Shown here in pieces: positions 46,649 through 55,569 of a DNA stretch of 64,000 nt. Source of the DNA: Phaeobacter piscinae (GTDB taxonomy: Bacteria; Pseudomonadota; Alphaproteobacteria; Rhodobacterales; Rhodobacteraceae); NCBI RefSeq assembly GCF_002407245.1, contig NZ_CP010681.1, forward strand, positions 2,232,001 through 2,296,000, given 5' to 3'. Each line of letters starts with the position of its first letter. The first letter of the stretch is position 1. The position numbers were made by a program, and so were the translations under genes. The notes beneath the pieces were generated by a model. It saw nothing but the letters and a program-made list of their open reading frames with translations, was not told the origin of the DNA and made no database searches.

Positions 46649-47805
46649 CAGTTGCTACCTCCACGGCGCAGTTCATTCAGAGGCAGATAGGGAACGACGC
46701 CCTGACCTTCGCCGGATTGTTCATCCAGGATGATCTTGTCGACGCGGCCCAGTACCTCTTCCATCGTCTCCAGATAGAGACGCTTACGGGTCACGTCCGG
46801 GGCCTTTTCATATTCGGTCAGAACCGCAGAGAAACGGCTGGCTTCACCCTGCGCTTCGTTCACGACGCGGGCGCGGTAGCCTTCAGCTTTTTCCAGCAGC
46901 TCAGCCGCTTGACCGCGGGCCTCGGCCAGCGCGTTGTTGGCATAGGCGTCGGCTTCGTTCTGACGACGGTCACGTTCCTGCTCCGCGGCCTGAACATCGC
47001 GGAAAGCCGCAATAACCGAGGCCGGCGGATCCGCCTTGTCAAAGTTCACGCGGATAATGTTGATGCCGCTGTCGTAGTCATCCAGCGTGAACTGGATCAA
47101 ATCCTGCAGACGCGAGGCAATCGCGCCACGGTCCCGGTTCAGGATCGGTGCCAGCTCGGACTGGGCGATAATCTCGCGCATCGCGGATTCAGACACCGCG
47201 CGGATTGTGGTTCGCGCATCGCGCAGGTTGAACAGGAATTTCGCCGGATCATTGATGTTCCAGACCACCTGGAAATCAATATCAACGATGTTCTCATCGC
47301 CGGTCAGCATCAGCCCGGCCTCAGAGCCACGACCGCCGCCCACACCGATATCCTCAGTCTGTTCGCGGGTCACTGGCAGAATTTCTTTGGTCACCAGCGG
47401 CCAGGGCGCAAAGTTCAGGCCCGGCTGCCCGGTGGAGGAATACTCCCCAAGAAACAGCTCAACCGACTGCTCTTCCGGCTTCACGGTGTAGAAACTTGCA
47501 AAGGCCCAGAAGCCGACAGCCGCCAGCGCGGCCAGCGCCACGGTACCCTTGGTCAGCTGCGGGCCACCGCCGCCGCCACCAGCGCCACCGCGACCACCGC
47601 CGCCTGTGCCACCACCGCGACCGCCCATCAGGACACGCAGCTGTTCCTGGCCTTTTTTCACCAGCTCGTCAATCTCGGGGATCTGACCATCATCAGGACG
47701 TCGTCCGCCCCCACGATTGTCATCGCCGCCTTGGTTGTTGCCTCTGTTGCCTGAGCCGCCAGAAGAGCCGCCGCCCCCCCAGGGGCCACCGTTATTGCCC
47801 GCCAT
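46648..47805 (-). CDS. hflK: FtsH protease activity modulator HflK
   Basis: A 385-residue SPFH protein. The first 75 residues are Gly/Asn/Arg-rich (NNGGPWGGGGSSGGSG), as in HflK, and contain IPEIDELVKKGQEQLRVLMG. A membrane helix follows (GTVALAALAAVGFWAFASFY), then the band-7 domain (TVKPEEQSVELFLGEYSSTG, MLTGDENIVDIDFQVVWNIN) and a coiled coil (RDVQAAEQERDRRQNEADAY). It is the first gene of the hflK-hflC pair and partners HflC and FtsH. The start ATG at 47805 is supported by the family N-terminus. Length is normal. Confidence 0.95.
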   Translation of the reverse strand: MAGNNGGPWGGGGSSGGSGNRGNNQGGDDNRGGGRRPDDGQIPEIDELVKKGQEQLRVLMGGRGGGTGGGGRGGAGGGGGGPQLTKGTVALAALAAVGFWAFASFYTVKPEEQSVELFLGEYSSTGQPGLNFAPWPLVTKEILPVTREQTEDIGVGGGRGSEAGLMLTGDENIVDIDFQVVWNINDPAKFLFNLRDARTTIRAVSESAMREIIAQSELAPILNRDRGAIASRLQDLIQFTLDDYDSGINIIRVNFDKADPPASVIAAFRDVQAAEQERDRRQNEADAYANNALAEARGQAAELLEKAEGYRARVVNEAQGEASRFSAVLTEYEKAPDVTRKRLYLETMEEVLGRVDKIILDEQSGEGQGVVPYLPLNELRRGGSN

Positions 47806-47874
47806 ATGTGTCCAATCCCTATCTCGCCGCCCATCGCGGCTTGTTGTTCCTACCTGTGGTTTCTGCCTGAAAAA

Positions 47875-49230
47875 TCAAGCCGTCCGCACCGGTGTCTTCA
47901 TCGTGACCAGCTCTTCCGACATCGTCGGATGCACTGCCACGGTGCGATCAAAGTCTTCTTTTGTTGCACCCATTTTTACGGCGATGCCTGCCAGCTGGAT
48001 CATTTCACCCGCACCCGGAGCGACAATATGACATCCCAGCACCTTGCGCGTCGCCTTGGAGACGATGAGCTTCATCAGCACCCGCTGTGCCCGCCCGGCA
48101 AAGGCCTGCTGCATCGGCTTGAAGGAAGTCGCATAGACCTCGATCTCTTCCTGCTCCGCCGCCGCTTCCTCGCTGAGGCCAACAGTGCCCATTTCCGGCT
48201 GAGTAAAGATCGCGGTCGGGATCAGGTCGTGATCAGGGCTGGTGGGGTTGCCCGCAAACACCGTCTCAACAAAGGCCATGCCCTCGCGAATGGCCACCGG
48301 TGTCAGGTTCACGCGGTTGGTCACATCCCCGACGGCATAGACCGACGGCACGCCCGTCTGGCTGTACTCATCCACCACGATGGCCCCGGCGCGGTCGCGC
48401 TCAATGCCCAGCGCCTCCAGACCGAGATTGTCAGCATTGGGGCTGCGACCAGTGGCAAACATCACCTGATCGAACAGCGTCTCATCGCCATTGGTGGCCT
48501 TCACCCAGATCTTGTCGCCTTCTTTGCGCATCTCCAGCACATTGGTGCCCAGATGCAGATCTACACCGGACTGGCACATCTCCTCTGAGATCAGCCCGCG
48601 CGCCTCATCGTCGAACCCCCGCAGGATCTGCGCACCGCGATAATACTGCGTTGTCTTGACCCCCAACCCATTCATGATGCCTGCAAATTCGCAGGCGATA
48701 TAGCCACCGCCGACAATCAGCATGGTCTCGGGCAGTTTTTCCAGATGGAAGATCTCGTTTGAGGTGATGGCCAGTTCCGAGCCGGGAAACTCCGGCGTCA
48801 TCGGCCAGCCGCCGGTGGCAATCAGGATATGTTTCGCCGTCTTGCGGGTGCCGTCCGCCAGCTCAACCGTGTGGGCATCCGCCAGTTTGGCACGCTGATC
48901 AAAGGTCTCAACCGAATTGTTCTTCAGAATGCCGCGATAGATGCCTTCCAACCGGTCCAGCTCCGCGTGCAGCTTGGTCTTGAAGCGGTCCCAGTCAAAG
49001 CTGCCGGGCGACAGATCCCAGCCATAGGCCTGCGCATCCTCAACCATACCTGCGTATTCGCTGGCAAACACCATCAGCTTTTTCGGCACACATCCCCGGA
49101 TCACGCAGGTGCCGCCGTAGCGGTCCTCCTCTGCCAGCGCCACCTTGACGCCACGCTGTGCTGCCACCCGCGCGGCACGCACCCCACCGGAGCCGCCGCC
49201 GATAACAAAGAGATCGTAATCAAAGCTCAT
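47875..49230 (-). CDS. gor: Glutathione-disulfide reductase
   Basis: A 451-residue FAD pyridine-nucleotide disulfide reductase. VIGGGSGGVRAARVAA binds FAD. GGTCVIRGCVPKKLM holds the redox Cys pair in the CVxxxC pattern of glutathione reductases. TMLIVGGGYIACEFAGIMNG is the NADPH domain, and MFATGRSPNADNLGLEALGI and YAVGDVTNRVNLTPVAIREG belong to the second FAD region. HPTMSEELVTMK at the end gives the active-site His-Glu pair from the other subunit. It keeps cytoplasmic glutathione reduced with NADPH. It is upstream of hflK on the same strand with a 69-nt gap. Confidence 0.95.
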   Translation of the reverse strand: MSFDYDLFVIGGGSGGVRAARVAAQRGVKVALAEEDRYGGTCVIRGCVPKKLMVFASEYAGMVEDAQAYGWDLSPGSFDWDRFKTKLHAELDRLEGIYRGILKNNSVETFDQRAKLADAHTVELADGTRKTAKHILIATGGWPMTPEFPGSELAITSNEIFHLEKLPETMLIVGGGYIACEFAGIMNGLGVKTTQYYRGAQILRGFDDEARGLISEEMCQSGVDLHLGTNVLEMRKEGDKIWVKATNGDETLFDQVMFATGRSPNADNLGLEALGIERDRAGAIVVDEYSQTGVPSVYAVGDVTNRVNLTPVAIREGMAFVETVFAGNPTSPDHDLIPTAIFTQPEMGTVGLSEEAAAEQEEIEVYATSFKPMQQAFAGRAQRVLMKLIVSKATRKVLGCHIVAPGAGEMIQLAGIAVKMGATKEDFDRTVAVHPTMSEELVTMKTPVRTA

Positions 49231-49394
49231 GCTAGTCGCCTTTCTGATGTCTTGCGCGAGGTATCACATAGCGCAGAAGGAATTGCCAGTCTCGCAGGTG
49301 GGGGTGCGCTGCGCGGTTTATAATGCCAAGCGCGATATAGTCTCGAAACCGTGAAAACCACGTGAAGAGCACCGGGGCGATCGCAACAACCGGT

Positions 49395-49961
49395 CTAGCC
49401 TAAAGCCGCCTTGGCATCCGGCGAGGGCAAATCCGGCCAATACGACGCGAACGCGGCCTGAAACCGTCGCGTTTCTTTTGCATCGCCGTTTTCCAGCGGG
49501 CATCGCAGTCTGGTCAATGCACCGTCTTCCAGACGCACTAGGATCCACGCGTACCGGTAGGGTGCGGAGGGGAACAAGCGCAGAGCTACAGGCTTTTCCT
49601 GAACAGCAACAACTCTGGACCAGGGGATCGTGGAGGAGGATGAACGCAAGACCCTGCGTGTAGCAATTCCTTTTGAGGAAACCTCCGCCCAGCTGAGAGT
49701 CAGGCCGCCCGATATAAAGCACCAAAACAATAAGATATTTAAGTGGGTCAAAGGTCCTATGTAAGGGACCTCGTACCCGCTCTGGCCCAATCCCCACCAG
49801 TCGGATTTTTGCGCCACCTCAACCAAGAGCAGTGCGAGTGAGAACAGCAAGAGCAGTTTCACCGGCACGCGCAGCTTTACCGACAGCGAAACCGGCTCAT
49901 GCGTCTGCGAAGGCTCATCGGTAGATACAGCAGGCCTGATTTGAGAGAACTTTGTCATCAT
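49395..49961 (-). CDS. Predicted membrane protein of unknown function
   Basis: From the ATG at 49961 the protein has 188 residues. Two hydrophobic helices are visible: VKLLLLFSLALLLVEVAQ and THLNILLFWCFISGGLTL. The C-terminal half is soluble (STIPWSRVVAVQEKPVALRL, YRYAWILVRLEDGALTRLRC) and looks like a small beta domain of the PH-like/YdbT type often fused to paired helices, though this is only a fold impression. No strong ribosome-binding site fixes the start; an ATG one codon later is equal. Base composition is a little lower in GC than its neighbours, so it could be acquired. It lies between gor and rpiA. Confidence 0.55.
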   Translation of the reverse strand: MMTKFSQIRPAVSTDEPSQTHEPVSLSVKLRVPVKLLLLFSLALLLVEVAQKSDWWGLGQSGYEVPYIGPLTHLNILLFWCFISGGLTLSWAEVSSKGIATRRVLRSSSSTIPWSRVVAVQEKPVALRLFPSAPYRYAWILVRLEDGALTRLRCPLENGDAKETRRFQAAFASYWPDLPSPDAKAALG

Positions 49962-50023
49962 ATGGACCCAAATACAGCAGTATCTCAAGACAGGTCCAGT
50001 CGACGAGCCTCATTCGTCTCGCC

Positions 50024-50812
50024 TCAGTCACTCAGATCGGTAAACAGGTTCTCGGTCTCCACAAAATCAAGCCGGTCGGTCTCCACTGTGCCCTCATTGA
50101 TGTCACGCACCTCAACCTTGCCATCGCCATAGCCCACCACAACGGTGTCGCAGATGTCGATGAACAGACCATTCTCAACCACGCCCGGAATCTGGTTCAG
50201 CACCAGCGCCATCTGCCGCACATTGCCAATGCGATTGAGATGCAGATCCAGAATATGGTTGCCCTCATCCGTCACCAGCGCCGCATCCCCGTTCATCCGC
50301 AGCGTCGTCTTGCGGCCCATGACCTCCATCGCGACCAAAGTCTCCTCCAGCAGCGCCTGCGTGGTCTGCCAGCCAAAGGGGATCACCTCCACCGGCAGGG
50401 GAAACGCCCCAAGGCTCTCGACCTCCTTGGCCTTGTCGGCAATCACCACCATCCGGTCAGAGGCGGTGGCGACAATCTTCTCCTGCAGCAGCGCGCCGCC
50501 GCCGCCCTTGATCAGGTTCAGATCGCGGTCGAATTCATCAGCGCCGTCAATTGTCAGATCCAGCCACTTCGCCTCATCCAGTGTCAGGATCTCGATCCCG
50601 ACATCGCGGGCCAACTCCGCCGTGCGGGTGGAGGTCGGCACGCCTTTGATCCGCAGACCGTCGTTCTGCACCATCTCACCCAGACAGCGCACCAGCCAGG
50701 CGGCTGTGGAGCCTGTGCCCAGCCCTACCCGCATGCCATCCTCAACCATCTCCGCCGCACGTTTGGCGGCAACAAATTTGGCCTTGTCGATGGGGGATAA
50801 TTCTCCGGTCAT
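50024..50812 (-). CDS. rpiA: Ribose-5-phosphate isomerase A
   Basis: From the ATG at 50812 the protein has 262 residues. MRVGLGTGSTAAWLVRCLGE holds the phosphate-binding loop. LTIDGADEFDRDLNLIKGGGG contains the catalytic Asp residues, and LEEKI-type continuation appears as GGALLQEKIVATASDRMVVI. It interconverts ribose 5-phosphate and ribulose 5-phosphate in the pentose-phosphate and nucleotide pathways. The frame to 50836 adds eight residues with no family counterpart. A pseudo-symmetric sequence near 50848-50870 lies upstream but was not strong enough to call. Confidence 0.95.
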   Translation of the reverse strand: MTGELSPIDKAKFVAAKRAAEMVEDGMRVGLGTGSTAAWLVRCLGEMVQNDGLRIKGVPTSTRTAELARDVGIEILTLDEAKWLDLTIDGADEFDRDLNLIKGGGGALLQEKIVATASDRMVVIADKAKEVESLGAFPLPVEVIPFGWQTTQALLEETLVAMEVMGRKTTLRMNGDAALVTDEGNHILDLHLNRIGNVRQMALVLNQIPGVVENGLFIDICDTVVVGYGDGKVEVRDINEGTVETDRLDFVETENLFTDLSD

Positions 50813-51018
50813 GACCGCGACTCCATGAGACTGCATTGACGTGTTCTCAATGTGTTATACGCATTGTTCCCAACAGACGCGAGGGGGCGCTGCGCGCGTT
50901 TCCCATAGCACCAGTGCTGCGAAACCGCAGCGCGGCCACGTGGGTCTGACCAGCATCGGTGACCGGATGCCTGCCGAGACCCGGCGTCAGATCGCCACGT
51001 CTCGCCACTGCAAGTGCC

Positions 51019-51405
51019 TCACTCGGCAAGGATCTCTGCCAGCGTGGCATAGTCTTCGCGGTAATCAAAAGATCCAAACTGGCCCCCCAGTCGCACCGCC
51101 AGATAGAAGAGAACACTCAGCAATACTGCCGTCGGCACCGTCACCAGTGCCCATGGCCAGCGCTGCGTCACCGCGTCATGCAGCATTGCAACAAAGAACT
51201 TCCAGTCGCAGCGCGCCCGGTCCCAGCGGTCGCCGCCGACAGCATAGCCAAAATCATGGTGCCGCCAGCTGGCATCGCAAAAAAACCAGCTGGCTGTCTC
51301 GGTAATCAACTCTCGCATCCGCTCCGGCAGCCAGTAGGGCCCAACCCCATTTCCAAACAGCAGCTTCTGGCAGTCGTTGAGATCGTCAAATGAAGGGCGG
51401 GACAT
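51019..51405 (-). CDS. Small membrane-anchored protein with phospholipase-A2-like catalytic residues
   Basis: From the ATG at 51405 the protein has 128 residues. The soluble part has GNGVGPYWLPERM at 18-30, then CDASWRHHDFGYAVGGDR at 43-60 with His50-Asp51 and Tyr54, and ARCDWKFF at 64-71 with Cys66-Asp67. A Gly-x-Gly-Pro turn, a His-Asp pair with a following Tyr, and a Cys-Asp helix are the layout of bacterial, fungal and parvoviral phospholipase A2 domains, so that fold is suggested. No experimental relative is known to me. One helix (WALVTVPTAVLLSVLFYLAV, 86-105) should anchor it. The frame upstream of 51405 is Cys/Arg-rich and non-family. It faces the GST gene divergently. Confidence 0.6.
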   Translation of the reverse strand: MSRPSFDDLNDCQKLLFGNGVGPYWLPERMRELITETASWFFCDASWRHHDFGYAVGGDRWDRARCDWKFFVAMLHDAVTQRWPWALVTVPTAVLLSVLFYLAVRLGGQFGSFDYREDYATLAEILAE

Positions 51406-51587
51406 CCAGTCACTCCGTCTGGCTCGGCAGCGGCGCTGCCTCTCACAACGGGAGCATAAGCATTTCATTCTGTACACCAAGCCTCGACTTGCGACCCTGC
51501 CGGAAGGTTTGCGCAAACTGCGTGTTTCCTATTGGAAACGTCGGAAACGGGCGTTACCAACGCCTGCAGACAGCTTAGAATGGTTCC

Positions 51588-52295
51588 ATGATGAACAGCT
51601 ACCGCCTCCATTACGCTCCCGATAACGCCTCGCTGGTCATCCGGCTGGTGCTGGAGGAGCTTGGCCAGCCTTATGAATGCGTACTGGTTGATCGCAGGGC
51701 CAAGGCGCAGACCAGCGCGGAATACCGGGCGCTGAACCCGAACGGGCTGATCCCGGTGCTGGAAACCCCGGACGGGCCAATGTTTGAGACCGCCGCCATT
51801 GTGTTGTGGCTGTCCGAACGGCACAGCGCAATGGCCCCGCCCCCTGGCAGCCCAGACCGCGCAGCCTTCCTGAAGTGGCTGTTCTTTGTGTCCAATACGC
51901 TGCACGCCGATCTGCGGATGCTGTTTTATCCGAAGAAATACATCGGCCCGGACGCCGATCAGCAATCCCAGCTGCAACAGGTGCTGCGTCAGCGTCTGCA
52001 TCAGCATCTCACCAACCTTGATCAGGCCGCCGCCGCTCGCCCCTCATGGTTTGGTGCATTGCAACCTTCAGTGTTGGACTATTATCTGGCCTGCCAGATA
52101 CGCTGGATGGCGCTCTATCCGGCGCAGGCCGACCGATCCTGGTTCACTCTGGCACATTACCCTAGCCTGCAGCGTCTCTGCGCCGGGTTGGAAAGCCGCA
52201 CTGCCGTGACCGTGGCCTGCGAGGCCGAAGGCCTCGGCCCGGCCCCCTTTACCCAGCCATCCTACGCAAATCCCTCAGAAGGATCAGCCACCTAA
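51588..52295 (+). CDS. Glutathione S-transferase family protein
   Basis: A 235-residue protein. The N-terminal thioredoxin fold reads YRLHYAPDNASLVIRLVLEE, NPNGLIPVLETPDGPMFETA (the cis-Pro and glutathione gamma-Glu-binding region) and AAIVLWLSERH. The helical C-domain follows with AAFLKWLFFVSNTLHADLRM. The Ser13-type region near DNASL could supply the catalytic Ser. The substrate is unknown. Either of two adjacent ATGs (51588 or 51591) could be the start. The stop TAA overlaps the sdaA ATG by one base, so the two genes are coupled, which is unusual for a housekeeping deaminase. Confidence 0.85.
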   Translation: MMNSYRLHYAPDNASLVIRLVLEELGQPYECVLVDRRAKAQTSAEYRALNPNGLIPVLETPDGPMFETAAIVLWLSERHSAMAPPPGSPDRAAFLKWLFFVSNTLHADLRMLFYPKKYIGPDADQQSQLQQVLRQRLHQHLTNLDQAAAARPSWFGALQPSVLDYYLACQIRWMALYPAQADRSWFTLAHYPSLQRLCAGLESRTAVTVACEAEGLGPAPFTQPSYANPSEGSAT

Positions 52296-53668
52296 TGTTC
52301 CTCTCCGTTTTCGACATGTTCAAAGTGGGCATTGGCCCCTCGTCCTCGCACACCATGGGGCCGATGGTGGCCGCTGCAAAGTTCCTGGACCTGATGCGCG
52401 CCTCGCCGTTTGAATTCCACGGTCTGCGCGCCTCTCTGCACGGCTCGCTCGCCTTTACCGGCGTTGGCCATGCCACCGACCGCGCCACCATCCTCGGCCT
52501 CGGCGGGTTTGTCGCCCATGACTACGATGATGAGAAGGCGACCGCCTTCCTCGCTGAACTGGACAAGACCCACACCATGCACCCCGAAGGTCTCGGCGCG
52601 CTGCATTTCGACCCTAAGGCGGATATGATCTTCGACTATGATCACGCCCTGCCCGGCCATGCCAACGGCATGATCCTGATGGCCACCGATGCGCAGGGCG
52701 ACGTGATCCTGCGGCAGGTCTATTACTCCATCGGTGGCGGCTTTGTCCTCACCGAGGAAGAATTGGCCGCTGGCAAGGCGACAGACGAAGGCAAGCCAGT
52801 GCCCTACCCGTTCAAAACTGCGGCTGAAATGCTGGAGATGGCCAAGGCCAGCGGCAAATCCATTGCCAGCATGAAACGCGCCAATGAGATCGCGCGCGGC
52901 TGCGAGGTCAGCCTCGCCAAAGGCACCGCCCGCATCTGGCAAGTGATGAATGACTGCATCAACCGGGGTCTGGAACGCGACGGCATCCTGCCCGGCGGCC
53001 TGAATGTGCGCCGCCGCGCCAAAGGGATCCACGATGCCTTGCAGGCCGAACGTGGCATGAACATCAACGCGCCCCATACCATCAATGACTGGATGAGCGT
53101 CTATGCAATGGCGGTGAACGAGGAAAACGCCGCTGGCGGTCAGGTGGTCACGGCCCCGACCAATGGCGCCGCAGGCACCCTGCCGGCTGTGATCCGCTAC
53201 TATCTCGATCATGTGCCGGGCGCGTCTGAGAGCCATGTCGAGGATTTCCTGCTGACCGCCGCCGCCATCGCGGGTCTGGTGAAATACAACGCGTCTATTT
53301 CGGGTGCCGAAGCCGGCTGCCAGGCCGAGGTCGGTTCTGCCGCTGCGATGTCCGCCGCAGGCCTCTGCGCGGTGATGGGTGGCACGCCCGAACAGGTGGA
53401 AAACGCAGCCGAGATCGCGCTGGAGCATCACCTGGGTATGACCTGCGACCCCGTGAAGGGCCTTGTGCAGGTGCCCTGTATCGAACGCAATGGATTGGCA
53501 GCGATCAAGGCGGTTTCTGCAGCCTCGCTTGCCCTGCGCGGTGACGGCCAGCACTTCGTGCCGCTGGATGCCTGTATCGAGACCATGCGCCAGACCGGCG
53601 AAGACATGCATGACAAGTACAAGGAAACCTCGCTCGGCGGCCTCGCGGTGAACGTGCCGAACTGCTGA
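52295..53668 (+). CDS. sdaA: L-serine ammonia-lyase (iron-sulfur type)
   Basis: A 457-residue single-chain enzyme. FKVGIGPSSSHTMGPMVAAA at residues 9-28 is the serine-binding SSSHT signature. GAEAGCQAEVGSAAAMSAAG, GMTCDPVKGLVQVPCIERN and neighbouring residues provide the cysteines for an oxygen-sensitive 4Fe-4S cluster. It converts L-serine to pyruvate and ammonia in the cytoplasm. The one-base overlap with the GST gene suggests joint expression. A long inverted repeat beyond the stop (53685-53726) has a 24-nt loop and no U tract, so it was not called a terminator. Length is normal for SdaA. Confidence 0.95.
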   Translation: MFLSVFDMFKVGIGPSSSHTMGPMVAAAKFLDLMRASPFEFHGLRASLHGSLAFTGVGHATDRATILGLGGFVAHDYDDEKATAFLAELDKTHTMHPEGLGALHFDPKADMIFDYDHALPGHANGMILMATDAQGDVILRQVYYSIGGGFVLTEEELAAGKATDEGKPVPYPFKTAAEMLEMAKASGKSIASMKRANEIARGCEVSLAKGTARIWQVMNDCINRGLERDGILPGGLNVRRRAKGIHDALQAERGMNINAPHTINDWMSVYAMAVNEENAAGGQVVTAPTNGAAGTLPAVIRYYLDHVPGASESHVEDFLLTAAAIAGLVKYNASISGAEAGCQAEVGSAAAMSAAGLCAVMGGTPEQVENAAEIALEHHLGMTCDPVKGLVQVPCIERNGLAAIKAVSAASLALRGDGQHFVPLDACIETMRQTGEDMHDKYKETSLGGLAVNVPNC

Positions 53669-53780
53669 AGTCCCAAAAGCTCGTTCTGGCGGGCTGTGCA
53701 GCATACACCTCACGCATCCCGCCAGATCCAAATCGCAACCCCTGCTTGCATCCCCATGCGCCCGCGCCTAGCGTGGCCGC

Positions 53781-54743
53781 ATGACCCATGATCGCCCCTC
53801 TCTCGGCATCCTTTTGATGCTTGGTTTCTGCATCACCGCCCCGATAGGGGATGCGGTGGCCAAACTGCTGGGGGCGCATATCCCTCTTGGCCAACTGTTG
53901 TTTGTCCGCTTTGCTGCTCAGGTTCTGCTGCTCGCCCCGTTGATCTGGGCGACGGGCAGAATCTGGCGGATGCAAGGCCGCGTGTTGCGCCTCACCTTTG
54001 TGCGCACGTTGCTGCATATCGCAGGCATCGGCGCCATGTTCACCGGACTAAAACACCTGCCCCTTGCGGATGCGGTGGCGATTGCCTTTGTGATGCCGTT
54101 CATCATGCTGCTCCTTGGTAAATATGTGCTGGGCGAAGAGGTGGGCATGATCCGTCTTCTGGCCTGCATTGTCGGCTTTGCGGGCACGCTTCTGGTGATC
54201 CAACCCAGCTTTGTGGCTGTCGGCTGGCACGCGCTCTGGCCACTGATGGTGGCGGTGATCTTTGCGCTTTTCATGCTGGTCACCCGCCAGATCGCCAAGG
54301 ACACCGATCCCGTGGGCCTGCAGGCGGTCTCCGGCACCATGGCCTGTGTGCTGCTGGCCCCCGTGCTGCTGCTGGGCCAGATCGCGGATGTTCCCGTACT
54401 TGCGCTGATCACACCAAACGCTGAGCAATGGGGCCTTCTGGCCGCAATCGGTCTGCTGGGCACCGCCGCGCATCTGCTGATGACATGGAGCCTGCGCTAC
54501 GCGCCCGCTGCCACCCTGGCCTCAATGCAATATCTGGAAATTCCGGTTGCCGCTTTGATTGGCCTGTGGATCTTTGATGAGCTGCCGAACGGCCTCGCCG
54601 CGATCGGCATTCTGATCACCATCGCCGCCGGCCTCTTCGTGATCCTGCGCGAACGCCAGATCCAGCTACAAAAGGCGGCCGCCGACAAGGCTGCGCTGCT
54701 GCTCAAGGATCCGCCCCTCGCGCCCGAACAGCCTGCGGTCTGA
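53781..54743 (+). CDS. EamA/DMT-family transporter
   Basis: A 320-residue protein with about ten hydrophobic helices in two EamA halves. The first has LGQLLFVRFAAQVLLLAPLI and IGAMFTGLKHLPLADAVAIA. The second has LITPNAEQWGLLAAIGLLG and YAPAATLASMQYLEIPVAAL, then LWIFDELPNGLAAIGILITI. The tail is Ala/Gln/Lys-rich and cytoplasmic. The family exports amino acids, nucleosides and other metabolites; nothing here fixes the substrate. It follows sdaA after 112 nt on the same strand, so export of a serine-derived or related metabolite is only a guess. The next gene converges with a 21-nt gap. Confidence 0.85.
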   Translation: MTHDRPSLGILLMLGFCITAPIGDAVAKLLGAHIPLGQLLFVRFAAQVLLLAPLIWATGRIWRMQGRVLRLTFVRTLLHIAGIGAMFTGLKHLPLADAVAIAFVMPFIMLLLGKYVLGEEVGMIRLLACIVGFAGTLLVIQPSFVAVGWHALWPLMVAVIFALFMLVTRQIAKDTDPVGLQAVSGTMACVLLAPVLLLGQIADVPVLALITPNAEQWGLLAAIGLLGTAAHLLMTWSLRYAPAATLASMQYLEIPVAALIGLWIFDELPNGLAAIGILITIAAGLFVILRERQIQLQKAAADKAALLLKDPPLAPEQPAV

Positions 54744-54764
54744 CCGGCGCTGCCTGTCAGACTT

Positions 54765-55430
54765 TCACCCCTGCGCCCGTAACGCGGCGACGACATCCGC
54801 CAGACGCGCCCGCGGCAGGATCACCAACATTCCCGGCCCATCCGCCCTGAGCCGCACCGGCCCCGTCGCCCGGTTGGAAGTCCCGATCCGCGCCATCGGA
54901 TCCAGCTGCAAGCCCTCAATGGGCCAGGCCAGCCCCTCCGACCAGCCGGTGACCTGCTGCATCGGAAACAGTGACACCACCTCCCCCGCCGTCAGCGGCA
55001 GCGCAATCTCACCGCGCAGATGAAACACCACCTCCTGCGGGCCAAGCAGCACGCAAGGACTGGGATGTGGCTGCACCAGCGTATTGAACCCGGCCAGCTG
55101 ATGGTCAATCCGCCCGCCCAAAAATCCAACACCCAGCACCACCGGCGCGCCGATCATCCGCAGCGCCTTGTCGAAATCCGTAGAGGTCTGTTCGGTCACA
55201 TGATGCAGCGACCCCGGCGACAGATCCGCCTGCACTTCCGCCGCCAGCGAATCCAGATCGCCAATCACCGCAACCGGGCGATGCCCCGCTGCCAGCGCAT
55301 GCGCCGCCCCGCCATCCGCCGCAACCAGCACCGGAGCCAGCGCCAGCGCCACCTCCAGATCATCCGGTCCCAGCACCCCGGCGCCAACCAGCGTCACCGG
55401 CTCAACCCGCTCAACAATCAGCTCTTTCAT
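54765..55430 (-). CDS. Thiamine pyrophosphokinase (thiamine diphosphokinase)
   Basis: From the ATG at 55430 the protein has 221 residues. VLVAADGGAAHALAAGHRPV and VIGDLDSL form the ATP and metal-binding Asp set, TSTDFDKALRMIG the thiamine site, and GFLGGRIDHQLAGFNTLVQP the conserved Gly-Gly-Arg-x-Asp-His. The C-terminal part is the beta-sandwich TPK domain (TSNRATGPVRLRADGPGMLV). It converts thiamine and ATP to thiamine diphosphate, the cofactor of the E1 and transketolase families. The start before MKELIVERVEPVTLVG fits relatives; the frame to 55475 adds 15 residues of no clear origin. Confidence 0.88.
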   Translation of the reverse strand: MKELIVERVEPVTLVGAGVLGPDDLEVALALAPVLVAADGGAAHALAAGHRPVAVIGDLDSLAAEVQADLSPGSLHHVTEQTSTDFDKALRMIGAPVVLGVGFLGGRIDHQLAGFNTLVQPHPSPCVLLGPQEVVFHLRGEIALPLTAGEVVSLFPMQQVTGWSEGLAWPIEGLQLDPMARIGTSNRATGPVRLRADGPGMLVILPRARLADVVAALRAQG

Positions 55431-55569
55431 ACCGGGATTACTCGCAGAAAAGGAAACAGACCACAATCTGAACACAAAATGATACGATCAATTGCACGGA
55501 TTCGGGCGCAATTTGACCCCCTGCGCCAGCAACGTAAGCGGCAATGACTTTGGCGAGGACACCTATCCG

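Noticed and set aside
46618..47754. 378-codon plus-strand frame
   Set aside because: It is antisense to hflK and has no start signal or recognisable domain.
53685..53726. 9-bp inverted repeat TCTGGCGGG/CCCGCCAGA after sdaA
   Set aside because: The loop is 24 nt and no U tract follows, so it was not called a terminator.
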